NCBI RefSeq assembly: GCF_029892045.1
Contig: NZ_CP120368.1
Coordinates: forward strand, 370,001 to 434,000
Reading direction: 5' to 3'
DNA: 64,000 nt
Source: Sinorhizobium numidicum
GTDB lineage: Bacteria > Pseudomonadota > Alphaproteobacteria > Rhizobiales > Rhizobiaceae
The notes beneath the pieces are model-generated. The model saw only the letters and a list, made by a program, of their open reading frames with translations, made no database searches and had not been told where the DNA came from. A program made the translations under genes and the position numbers. Shown in pieces: positions 56,562 to 64,000 of the stretch. Positions within the stretch are counted from its first letter, which is position 1. Every line of letters begins with the position of its first letter.

Positions 56562-56652
56562 TCGTGCCCGCGTTCCGAATCGCGCGGTAAGCGGCGCTTG
56601 AATTTGGCCGGCGTCCGGTTTCGGGCAATTGAGAGAGACGGAGTTCGCCGCC

Positions 56653-57588
56653 TTGTCGCTGCGCATTATTTTCATGGGCACCCCGGAATTCTCTGTACCG
56701 ACGCTCTCGGCGCTCACCGAGGCCGGTCACCGGATTGTTGCGGTCTACACGCAGCCGCCGCGCCCCGGTGGGCGGCGCGGCCTCGACCTTAAGAAGTCAC
56801 CGGTGCATCAGGCGGCCGAGCTTCTCGGCGTTCCGGTCCTGACGCCGCCGAACTTCAAGAATGCAGCGGATCGCCAGACCTTCCGCGATTTCAATGCCGA
56901 CGTGGCGGTGGTCGTTGCCTATGGCCTGCTCCTGCCCGAGGAGATCCTCTCGGGCACGCGCTATGGCTGCTATAACGGACATGCGTCGCTCCTGCCCCGC
57001 TGGCGGGGCGCCGCGCCGATTCAGCGGGCGATCATGGCAGGCGATCATGAGACTGGCATGATGGTGATGAAGATGGACAAGGGGCTCGACACCGGCCCCG
57101 TCGCGCTTTCCAAGCCCGTGGCAATCGACGAAACGATGACCGCCGGCGAGTTGCACGACAAGCTGATGTGGGTCGGCGCGGCGCTGATGAAAGAGGCGAT
57201 GGACAAGCTCGAGGCAGGCGACTTGCCGTTGACGCCGCAGCCGGAGGAGGGGCCCGTTTACGCGGCCAAGATCACGAAGGACGAAACCAGGATCGATTTC
57301 AGCAAGCCCGCACGCGATGTGCACAACCACATCCGTGGCCTCTCGCCATTTCCCGGCGCCTGGTTCGAACTGGAGATTGCCGGCCGGCCCGAACGGATCA
57401 AGGTTCTCGGCTCCGAGATCGCGGAAGGGACGGCGTCGCACGGTATCGTCCTAGACGACGCCTTGACGATTGCGTGCGGTGAAGGTGCGGTGAGGCCGAC
57501 CAGCCTGCAGAGAGCGGGCGGAAAGGTGCTCGCCACCGCGGAATTCCTGCGCGGAACGCCGATTGCCGCCGGCACGAGGATCGCCTGA
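56653..57588 (+). CDS. fmt: Methionyl-tRNA formyltransferase
   Basis: A 311-residue enzyme formylating initiator Met-tRNA with 10-formyl-THF. The catalytic Asn108, His110 and Asp146 lie in [21 protein letters not shown] and [10 protein letters not shown]-terminal tRNA-binding domain follows residue 205. I choose the TTG at 56653 ([13 protein letters not shown]), which has GGAG nine bases upstream and gives the family length; the frame opens at 56629. The stop overlaps the truA ATG by one base. Confidence 0.95.
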   Translation: MSLRIIFMGTPEFSVPTLSALTEAGHRIVAVYTQPPRPGGRRGLDLKKSPVHQAAELLGVPVLTPPNFKNAADRQTFRDFNADVAVVVAYGLLLPEEILSGTRYGCYNGHASLLPRWRGAAPIQRAIMAGDHETGMMVMKMDKGLDTGPVALSKPVAIDETMTAGELHDKLMWVGAALMKEAMDKLEAGDLPLTPQPEEGPVYAAKITKDETRIDFSKPARDVHNHIRGLSPFPGAWFELEIAGRPERIKVLGSEIAEGTASHGIVLDDALTIACGEGAVRPTSLQRAGGKVLATAEFLRGTPIAAGTRIA

Positions 57589-58331
57589 TGCCGCGCTATC
57601 GCCTGACCGTCGAATATGACGGTTCCGATTACGTCGGCTGGCAGCGGCAGGAAAACGGGCCTTCCGTTCAGGGGGCGATCGAGAAGGCTATCCTGTCGTT
57701 GACGGGGGGGACGGTTTCGGTCCGGGGCGCGGGACGCACGGATTCCGGCGTTCACGCCATGGGCCAGGTGGCGCATGCGGACTTATCGCGCGAATGGAAG
57801 ACGCATACGCTTCGCAACGCCCTCAATGCCCATCTGGCGCTTGCCGGCGAACGGATATCCATTCTCGATGTTCTCGAGGCGCCGCCGGGGTTCGACGCGC
57901 GCTTTTCGGCGCTCCGCCGCCACTATCTCTACCGCATCATCTCGCGCCGTTCGCCGCTGGCACTGGAAGCAAGGCGCGCCTGGTGGGTGCCGAAGACGCT
58001 CGATCATGAAGCGATGCATGAGGCGGCACAGCGGCTTGTCGGCCACCACGACTTCACCACCTTCCGCTCCGCCCATTGCCAGGCGACGAGCCCGTTGCGC
58101 ACGCTTGATCGGCTCGAGGTGACGCGCAGCGGCGAGCTGATCGAAATCCGGGCAACGGCGCAGAGCTTTCTGCACAATCAGATCCGCTCCTTCGCCGGCT
58201 CCTTGAAGCTGGTGGGTGAGGGCAAATGGACTCCGGACGATCTACAGGCAGCACTCGAAGCGCGCGACCGCAAGGCTTGCGGGCCGGTTGCTCCACCCGA
58301 GGGACTTTATTTCATGCAGGTGGATTACTGA
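57588..58331 (+). CDS. truA: tRNA pseudouridine(38-40) synthase TruA
   Basis: A 247-residue pseudouridine synthase for positions 38-40 of the anticodon arm. The catalytic Asp52 sits in [11 protein letters not shown]. The N-terminal [18 protein letters not shown] and the later [21 protein letters not shown] are family hallmarks. Its ATG overlaps the fmt stop (TGATG), giving translational coupling in def-fmt-truA. Confidence 0.96.
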   Translation: MPRYRLTVEYDGSDYVGWQRQENGPSVQGAIEKAILSLTGGTVSVRGAGRTDSGVHAMGQVAHADLSREWKTHTLRNALNAHLALAGERISILDVLEAPPGFDARFSALRRHYLYRIISRRSPLALEARRAWWVPKTLDHEAMHEAAQRLVGHHDFTTFRSAHCQATSPLRTLDRLEVTRSGELIEIRATAQSFLHNQIRSFAGSLKLVGEGKWTPDDLQAALEARDRKACGPVAPPEGLYFMQVDY

Positions 58332-58362
58332 CCCCGTTGCGCAAAGGGGCGCCTCGCTCGCG

Positions 58363-58959
58363 TCAGGCGGGCATCAGCCCGAAGAAATACTGCAGAAACT
58401 GTGCGATCATCATCGACGGCAGCAGGAAGAGCGCGGTGAGCGCAGCGGCAAGCAGATTTTGATTGGCGGTGACGGTACGCAGAAGCCGAAACAGCAGGGC
58501 GACGCTCGCAAAAAGCAAAAGGTACCATATCAGCGCCGTCAATTGCTGGCTGCCGGGGATGAGCAGAAGAACAGCAGCCGGCACTGCCATCGCGTAGGAC
58601 AGCGGCACCGAAAGCCAGTTGGTGGTGACGATTACCGGCACCACAAAAAGGCTAAAGCCGAGCGGACGCGAGAGGACGACGATCAGCACGATAGGCAGAA
58701 GCCAGCTCGCGAGATCGACCACAAGCAGCTTGACGACGAAGCCGAGGCCCACCGTCGTGCCGGTCGGCATGGCGGAAAGATAGTAGAGACGCCACGAGGC
58801 CCAAGTCACTGCAATCGCCGGCAGCGACCAGAGTATCGCGGTGAAGGAGCGCCAGAGCCCGCCTTCGCTGATATCCAGCCAGCGGTAACCTTCGCGATTG
58901 CCCTGGATCAGCAGCCATAGCCCCTTGATGTAGGCAAGGACCTCTTCAAGCAGCGGCAT
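58363..58959 (-). CDS. Polytopic membrane protein of unknown function
   Basis: A 198-residue protein with about five hydrophobic segments (near residues 38-60, 70-95, 102-130, 140-160, 165-190). The N-terminal [35 protein letters not shown] is soluble and resembles the entry segment of Yip1-like proteins, but I cannot assign a family. It overlaps the end of dapE by 14 bases on the same strand, so the two are co-translated. Such dapE-linked membrane proteins recur in rhizobia (from memory). Confidence 0.8.
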   Translation of the reverse strand: MPLLEEVLAYIKGLWLLIQGNREGYRWLDISEGGLWRSFTAILWSLPAIAVTWASWRLYYLSAMPTGTTVGLGFVVKLLVVDLASWLLPIVLIVVLSRPLGFSLFVVPVIVTTNWLSVPLSYAMAVPAAVLLLIPGSQQLTALIWYLLLFASVALLFRLLRTVTANQNLLAAALTALFLLPSMMIAQFLQYFFGLMPA

Positions 58960-60139
58960 GACCGAACCAGTGGGCGATGAAGGTTTCGTAGATGCCGGTC
59001 AAGATTTCGAGATCGGCAATCGCAACACGCTCGTCGACCATGTGCATCGTCTGCCCGACGAGGCCGAATTCGACCACCGGGCAATAATCCTTGATGAAAC
59101 GCGCGTCCGAAGTGCCGCCGGTAGTGGAGAGCTTCGGCTGTCGTCCGGTGACCGCTTCGATCGCGCCCGAGAGCGAATCAATGAGTGCGTTGTTGCGCGT
59201 CAGGAAAACGTGACTCGGGCGCTCGTTCCAGACGATCTCGTATTCGACCGGCTCCCGGCCAGGTCTGAGCGCCCCCTTGACGGCCGCGCGATCGAGCCGG
59301 GCGGTGATTTCGGCCATCAGGCTCTCGGCCGTCCAACTGTCATTGAAGCGGATGTTGAAGGCAGCACTCGCCTTTGCTGGAATGACGTTGACGGCAGCAT
59401 TGCCGACATCGATGGTGGTGATCTCCAGGTTGGATGGCTGGAAATTCTCCGTACCATTGTCGAAGGGCGGGTCCATCAGCGCCCCGGTGAGCTGCAGGAT
59501 GCCACGTACCGGATTGTCGGCGAGATGCGGATAGGCCGCATGGCCCTGGACGCCGCGAACAGTGATCCGGCCCGAAAGCGATCCGCGCCGGCCGATCTTG
59601 ATCATGTCGCCGAGCCTATCGGGGTTGGTCGGCTCGCCGACGAGGCAGGCGTCCCAGCGCTCGCCTTTCGCTGCGGCCCATTCGAGAAGCTTCACCGTTC
59701 CGTTGATCGCCGGGCCTTCTTCGTCGCCGGTGATCAGGAAGGAGATCGAGCCCTTCGGGGGTCCATGCTTTTCGACATGGCGTGCTACCGCCGCTACGAA
59801 GCACGCGATGCCGCCCTTCATGTCGACGGCGCCGCGCCCGTACATTTCGCCATCGGCAATCTCGGCGGAGAAAGGCCCGTGAGTCCACGCGCCTTCGTCG
59901 CCGACCGGCACGACGTCCGTATGCCCGGCGAACATCAGGTGCGGCCCTTCGGTTCCGATTCGGGCGTAGAGGTTCTCGATATCCGGCGTACCTGCTTCCT
60001 TTGCCACCACCCGGTCAACCTTGAAGCCCAGCGGGGTCAGCATCGCGTCGAGCGCGTTCAGCGCACCGCCCTCGGCGGGTGTGACGGACGGACAGCGGAT
60101 GAGGGTGGCGAGATTGGTGATCGGATCGGTCGGGATCAT
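58946..60139 (-). CDS. dapE: Succinyl-diaminopimelate desuccinylase DapE
   Basis: A 397-residue M20 metallopeptidase-like enzyme producing LL-diaminopimelate for lysine and peptidoglycan. The zinc-binding set is visible: His73-x-Asp75 ([10 protein letters not shown]), Asp106 (AVDMKGG) and the catalytic/metal pair Glu140-Glu141 (TGDEEGPA). A dimerisation lid domain lies at about 180-295. The end has the conserved GGTSDARF. Start at ATG 60139 (MIPTDPITN); upstream in-frame codons to 60208 seem spurious. Confidence 0.95.
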   Translation of the reverse strand: MIPTDPITNLATLIRCPSVTPAEGGALNALDAMLTPLGFKVDRVVAKEAGTPDIENLYARIGTEGPHLMFAGHTDVVPVGDEGAWTHGPFSAEIADGEMYGRGAVDMKGGIACFVAAVARHVEKHGPPKGSISFLITGDEEGPAINGTVKLLEWAAAKGERWDACLVGEPTNPDRLGDMIKIGRRGSLSGRITVRGVQGHAAYPHLADNPVRGILQLTGALMDPPFDNGTENFQPSNLEITTIDVGNAAVNVIPAKASAAFNIRFNDSWTAESLMAEITARLDRAAVKGALRPGREPVEYEIVWNERPSHVFLTRNNALIDSLSGAIEAVTGRQPKLSTTGGTSDARFIKDYCPVVEFGLVGQTMHMVDERVAIADLEILTGIYETFIAHWFGHAAA

Positions 60140-60251
60140 CGAGCGGATTGCCTGCGGAGCCGGTGGGCCAAGAAACTGAGGCTGCTGGTTTATCCGATCG
60201 GTCTCCAACTGTCACGCGCGATGAGACCGGCACGGCATGCTGTTCCTCTCG

Positions 60252-60286
60252 AAAAGAAGGCGGACCGGACGATGGTCCGGCCCGCC
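60252..60286 (-). terminator. Rho-independent terminator after the RND pump gene
   Basis: GGCGGACCGGAC (60259-60270) and GTCCGGCCCGCC (60275-60286) form a 12-bp stem with one mismatch and a GATG loop. Read on the minus strand, the stem is followed by TTCTTTT. It lies 27 bases after the RND stop codon. Confidence 0.8.
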
Positions 60287-60312
60287 TTGGCAGCCGTCTT
60301 GGGCAGGGAAGG

Positions 60313-63300
60313 CTATTCGCCGGGTGCGAGATGAGGCGCTTCGATATGTGCTCCTGCGTGCTTTAGCGGCCGCTCGCCGGAAAGCTTTCGGATCAGCACG
60401 TAGAACACCGGCGTCATGAAAATGCCGAAGGCGGTGACGCCGATCATGCCCGCAAAGACCGCGACGCCCATGGCCGAACGCATTTCCGCGCCCGCGCCGG
60501 TCGACGTGACGAGCGGCACGACGCCCATGATGAAGGCCATGGAGGTCATCAGGATCGGACGCAGACGCAGCCGGCTCGCTTCGATCGCGGCGCTGACGGC
60601 GCTGCTGCCGGAAAGCTCGAGTTCGCGGGCGAACTCGACGATCAGGATCGCGTTCTTCGCCGAAAGGCCGACGAGCACGATCAGGCCGATCTGGGTGAAC
60701 ACGTTGTTGTCCCCGCCGGTCAGCCACACGCCGGTGAGCGCCGCCATGATGCCCATCGGTACGATCAGGATGATCGAGATCGGCAGCAACAGGCTTTCAT
60801 ACTGGGCGGCGAGCACGAGATAGACGAGCAGCAGCGCCAGCGGGAAGATGAGGATGCCCGAGTTGCCGGCGAGGATCTGCTGGTAGGTCAGATCCGTCCA
60901 TTCGAAGCTGATGCCGGGCGGCAGCGTCTCGGCGGAGATCCGTTCGATGGCGGCCTGCGCCTGACCGGAGGAATAGCCCGGTGCCGGCCCGCCGTTGATG
61001 TCGGCGGCGAGGAAGCCGTTGTAGCGGATCGCTCGCTCGGCGCCCACCGTCTGCTCGACTTTGAGCAGTGCCGACAGCGGGATCATCTCGCCCGATTGCG
61101 AACGCACCTTCAGCTTGCCGATGTCGTCGGCATGGCTGCGATAGTCCGCATCGGCCTGGATGCGCACACTGTAGGTGCGGCCGAAGGCATTGAAGTCGTT
61201 GACGTAGAGCGAGCCCAGATAGATCTGCAGCGTTTCGAACACGTCCGTGACCGCCACGCCGAGCTGGCGCGCCTTGGTGCGGTCAAGGTCGGCGAAGAGC
61301 TGCGGCACGTTGATCTGGTAGCTCGAATAGAGGCCGGCGAGCTCCGGCGCTTCAGCCGCCTTCGCCAGGACGGCCTTGGCCGCCTCATCGAGCGCCCGAT
61401 AGCCGAGGCCGTTGCGATCTTCGATCTGCAGCTTGAAACCGCCGGTAGTGCCGAGACCCTGAACGGGCGGCGGCGGGAACATGGCGATGAACGCATCCTG
61501 GATCGCGCCGAACTCTTGGTTGAGTTGCATGGCGATCGCGCCGCCGGAGAGTTCCGGCGTCGTGCGCTCCTCGAACGGCTTCAGCGATACGAAGACGATG
61601 CCGGAGTTCGACGAGTTGGTGAACCCGTTGATCGAAAGGCCGGGGAAGGCGATGGCGTGCTCGACGCCAGGGTGCTTGAGCGCGATGTCGCTCATGCGCC
61701 GGATCACGTCCTCCGAACGGTCGAGCGTCGCCGCATCCGGCAGTTGCGCAAAACCGATCAGATACTGCTTGTCCTGGGCCGGTACGAATCCGCCGGGGAC
61801 GGCGCGGAACAGGACGAACGTTACGCCGATGAGGACGATGTAGACGCCCATGATCAGCGACTTGCGCGACAGGATGCCGCCGACGCCCCGACCGTAGGCT
61901 TCCGAGCTGCGTCCGAAGAAGCGGTTGAAGCCGCGGAAGAACCAGCCGAAGACCTTATCCATCGCCCGCGTCAAGAGGTCCTTCGGCGCGTGGTGATCCC
62001 TGAGGAGAAGGGCGGCGAGCGCCGGCGAGAGCGTCAGCGAGTTGAGAGCGGAAATCACCGTCGAGATCGCGATGGTCAGCGCGAACTGGCGGTAGAACTG
62101 GCCGGTGAGGCCGGTGATGAAAGCGAGCGGCACGAAGACGGCGACCAGCACGAGCGCGATCGCGATGATGGGGCCGGAGACCTCCTGCATGGCGCGATAG
62201 GTCGCCTGCACGGGCGAAAGGCCCTGCCCGATGTTGCGCTCGACGTTCTCGACGACGACGATGGCGTCGTCCACCACGATGCCGATCGCCAGCACCAGGC
62301 CGAAGAGGCTGAGCGCGTTGATCGAGAAGCCGAAGACGTACATCACCGCAAATGTTCCGACGATCGAGACGGGCACGGCAACGAGCGGGATGATCGAGGC
62401 GCGCCAGGTCTGCAGGAAAACGATGACGACGAGGACCACCAGCGCGATCGCTTCGAGCAGCGTGTGAATGACCGATTCGATCGACGCTCTGACGAACTGT
62501 GTCGTGTCGTAGACGATCTCGTAGTCCACGCCGGCCGGCATGGTCTGCTTCAGCTCGGCCATCACCTTGTGCACGTTTTCGGAGATCTGGATGGCGTTCG
62601 AGCCTGGGGCCTGGAAGACGCCCATGCCGACGGCCGCCTTGTTGTCCAGCAGCGAGCGCAGCGAGTAGTCCGCCGCCCCCATTTCGACGCGGGCGACGTC
62701 GCCGAGACGCGTGATCTCGCCACCGGCGCCGGATTTGACGACGATATCGGCAAAGTCTTCGGGCGTTTTCAGGCGGCCCTGCGCATTGACGGAGAGTTGC
62801 AGATCGAGCCCCGGAACCGATGGCGAGGCGCCGATGACGCCGGCGGCTGCCTGGACATTCTGCTGGCGGACGGCGTTGGCGATGTCGCTTGCGGCAAGAC
62901 CGCGCTCGGCGGCTTTTTGCGGGTCGATCCAGACGCGCATCGAATAGTCGCCGCCGCCGAAGATCTGCACCTGGCCGACCCCATCGACGCGGGCCAGCCG
63001 GTCCTTGACGTTGAGAACGCCGTAGTTGCGCAGATAATTGATGTCGTACTGTCCGTTCGGCGAAATCAGATGCACGACGAGCGTCAGGTCGGGCGAGCTC
63101 TTCACTGTCGTGACGCCCAATCGGCGAACCTCTTCCGGCAGCCGCGGCTCGGCCTGCGAGACGCGGTTCTGCACGAGCTGCTGGGCCTGGTCCGGATCGG
63201 TGCCGAGCTCGAAGGTGACGGTCAGCGTCATCAGACCGTCGGCGGTCGCCTGGCTCTGCATATAGAGCATGCCTTCGACGCCGTTGATCTGCTCTTCGAG

Positions 63301-63498
63301 CGGTGTCGCGACGGTTTCGGCGATCACCGACGGGTTGGCGCCGGGATATTGAGCGCGCACGACGATCTGCGGCGGCACGACTTCGGGATATTCGGAGATG
63401 GGCAGACCGGTCATGCCGATGAGCCCTGAAACGAAGATCAATACCGAGAGAACGCCCGCGAAGACCGGGCGGTCAACGAAGAAGCGTGAGAAGTTCAT
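60313..63498 (-). CDS. RND efflux pump inner-membrane transporter (HAE1 family)
   Basis: A 1061-residue AcrB-like proton-driven exporter. N-terminal RFFVDRPVFAGVLSVLIFVSGLIGMTGLPISEYPEV matches HAE1 proteins. Two sets of periplasmic loops flank twelve membrane helices, and the proton-relay helix 4 segment GIVVDDAIVVVENVERN contains the paired Asp residues. It forms a tripartite pump with the adaptor encoded just upstream and an outer-membrane TolC-type channel not seen here. Substrates are probably hydrophobic toxic compounds, bile-like detergents or plant flavonoids, but no specificity can be read from the sequence. Confidence 0.93.
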   Translation of the reverse strand: MNFSRFFVDRPVFAGVLSVLIFVSGLIGMTGLPISEYPEVVPPQIVVRAQYPGANPSVIAETVATPLEEQINGVEGMLYMQSQATADGLMTLTVTFELGTDPDQAQQLVQNRVSQAEPRLPEEVRRLGVTTVKSSPDLTLVVHLISPNGQYDINYLRNYGVLNVKDRLARVDGVGQVQIFGGGDYSMRVWIDPQKAAERGLAASDIANAVRQQNVQAAAGVIGASPSVPGLDLQLSVNAQGRLKTPEDFADIVVKSGAGGEITRLGDVARVEMGAADYSLRSLLDNKAAVGMGVFQAPGSNAIQISENVHKVMAELKQTMPAGVDYEIVYDTTQFVRASIESVIHTLLEAIALVVLVVIVFLQTWRASIIPLVAVPVSIVGTFAVMYVFGFSINALSLFGLVLAIGIVVDDAIVVVENVERNIGQGLSPVQATYRAMQEVSGPIIAIALVLVAVFVPLAFITGLTGQFYRQFALTIAISTVISALNSLTLSPALAALLLRDHHAPKDLLTRAMDKVFGWFFRGFNRFFGRSSEAYGRGVGGILSRKSLIMGVYIVLIGVTFVLFRAVPGGFVPAQDKQYLIGFAQLPDAATLDRSEDVIRRMSDIALKHPGVEHAIAFPGLSINGFTNSSNSGIVFVSLKPFEERTTPELSGGAIAMQLNQEFGAIQDAFIAMFPPPPVQGLGTTGGFKLQIEDRNGLGYRALDEAAKAVLAKAAEAPELAGLYSSYQINVPQLFADLDRTKARQLGVAVTDVFETLQIYLGSLYVNDFNAFGRTYSVRIQADADYRSHADDIGKLKVRSQSGEMIPLSALLKVEQTVGAERAIRYNGFLAADINGGPAPGYSSGQAQAAIERISAETLPPGISFEWTDLTYQQILAGNSGILIFPLALLLVYLVLAAQYESLLLPISIILIVPMGIMAALTGVWLTGGDNNVFTQIGLIVLVGLSAKNAILIVEFARELELSGSSAVSAAIEASRLRLRPILMTSMAFIMGVVPLVTSTGAGAEMRSAMGVAVFAGMIGVTAFGIFMTPVFYVLIRKLSGERPLKHAGAHIEAPHLAPGE

Positions 63499-63629
63499 GT
63501 CATCCCCCTTTGGGACACGTCAGGCATGCCGTCGGCCGTTGCGGGCGAGAATGCTCACCCGCCGGCTCGGCGCATGCAGTTTGATTTCGGTCCCAGGGCC
63601 CTGCTTGAAAGAGGCGAGGCCGCTGGTTG

Positions 63630-64000
63630 CTATGGCTTTGCGATCGAGGCCGTGGCTTGCTCGACCGGCTGCGGAGCGACGACGACACCAGGCCGCACAC
63701 GCTGCAGCCCGTTGACGACGATGCTCTCGCCGGACTTCAGGCCGGTTTCGACGATCCTCAGACCGTCGGCAGTCGGCCCGAGCGTCACCTGCCGGTATTC
63801 GACCTTGTTGTCCGAACCGACGACCAGCACGAATTTCTTGTCCTGGTCGGAGCCGATCGCGCGATCGCTGATCACCAGCTTCTCCGACGGTTCCGGATCG
63901 CCGATGCGGATGCGGACGAATTGCCCGGGAATCAACCGGCCGTCGGCGTTGTCGAGCGCCGCCCGCACGCGAATGGTGCCGGTCGTGGCATCCACCTCAT
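63630..64000 (-). CDS. RND efflux periplasmic adaptor (membrane fusion protein), 5' truncated
   Basis: The frame is open to the window edge (EVDATTGTIRVRAALDN...), so only the C-terminal 123 residues are seen. These are the beta-barrel and membrane-proximal parts: GTIRVRAALDNADGRLIPGQFVRIRIG, LVISDRAIGSDQDKKFVLVVGSDNKVEYRQV and IVETGLKSGESIVVNGLQRVRPG, matching AcrA-type adaptors. It links the RND transporter (131 bp downstream) to an outer-membrane channel. The N-terminal lipoprotein signal and hairpin lie beyond 64000. Confidence 0.9.
   Translation of the reverse strand, partial: EVDATTGTIRVRAALDNADGRLIPGQFVRIRIGDPEPSEKLVISDRAIGSDQDKKFVLVVGSDNKVEYRQVTLGPTADGLRIVETGLKSGESIVVNGLQRVRPGVVVAPQPVEQATASIAKP

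Noticed and set aside
61096..63429. A 777-codon open frame on the plus strand opposite the RND transporter gene.
   Set aside because: It is the antisense shadow of a strongly conserved gene; its composition (rich in Asp, Arg, His, Glu) is typical of reverse-frame GC-rich sequence, and it has no recognisable domain.

Overview
The window is a stretch of core chromosome from an alphaproteobacterium of the Rhizobiaceae, most likely Sinorhizobium (Ensifer). The sequence is GC-rich. It carries many copies of short palindromic intergenic repeats, including RIME1-like elements and a second family with hairpin modules, which are typical of Sinorhizobium. Gene order also fits what I recall of the S. 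meliloti chromosome: olsB next to the chimeric malic enzyme tme, then mutS, glnD, murJ and trpS; olsA-miaB-phoH-ybeY-corC-lnt(actA)-phrR-metK; and mcpX-rbsK-rmuC-def-fmt-truA-dapE. The species call is inference, since no rRNA or other marker lies in the window.

Layout. 1-6.4 kb: a truncated VOC protein and a GST, then a minus-strand run rph-VOC-rdgB-hemW (RNA and nucleotide quality control, heme handling) facing the heat-shock pair hrcA-grpE. 6.4-9.5 kb: an accessory-looking divergent module of a LuxR-type regulator against an SDR dehydrogenase and a gulonolactone-oxidase-like flavoprotein. 9.5-15 kb (minus): the lipopolysaccharide transport genes lptC-lptA-lptB followed by the rpoN-hpf-ptsN nitrogen/PTS module. 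15-20.4 kb: sppA, ihfB, a LapA-domain protein, a CoxG-like protein, two RNA methyltransferases and lspA. 20.4-29 kb: a hybrid histidine kinase, olsB (ornithine lipids), tme and mutS.

29-46 kb: glnD-murJ-VOC, trpS, a universal stress protein, an Nfu-type Fe-S protein, tsaB, rimI, olsA, miaB, a PhoH ATPase, ybeY, a CorC-like protein, lnt and phrR. 46-64 kb: metK, trmB, a small heat-shock protein with its DUF1150 partner, a nucleoside hydrolase, the chemoreceptor mcpX, a ribokinase, rmuC, def-fmt-truA, a membrane protein with dapE, and a minus-strand RND efflux pump whose adaptor gene runs off the right end.

Functional themes are envelope biogenesis (lptABC, lspA, lnt, murJ, olsA/olsB, sppA), stress response (hrcA, grpE, hsp20, phrR), nitrogen signalling (rpoN, ptsN, glnD) and translation or tRNA modification (trpS, tsaB, rimI, miaB, ybeY, trmB, def, fmt, truA). 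Regulatory signals visible in the DNA include a ROSE-type RNA thermometer before hsp20, a PHO-box-like site before olsB, a SahR-like palindrome before metK and several intrinsic terminators, one of which has no obvious owner and may end a small RNA.

I saw no prophage, insertion sequence, CRISPR array, defence island or biosynthetic cluster, and no tRNA or rRNA gene. I did not find an undescribed multi-gene system. The most unusual material is intergenic (repeats, leaders, a candidate sRNA), plus a collagen-like tail on RmuC and a degenerate receiver inside the hybrid kinase.
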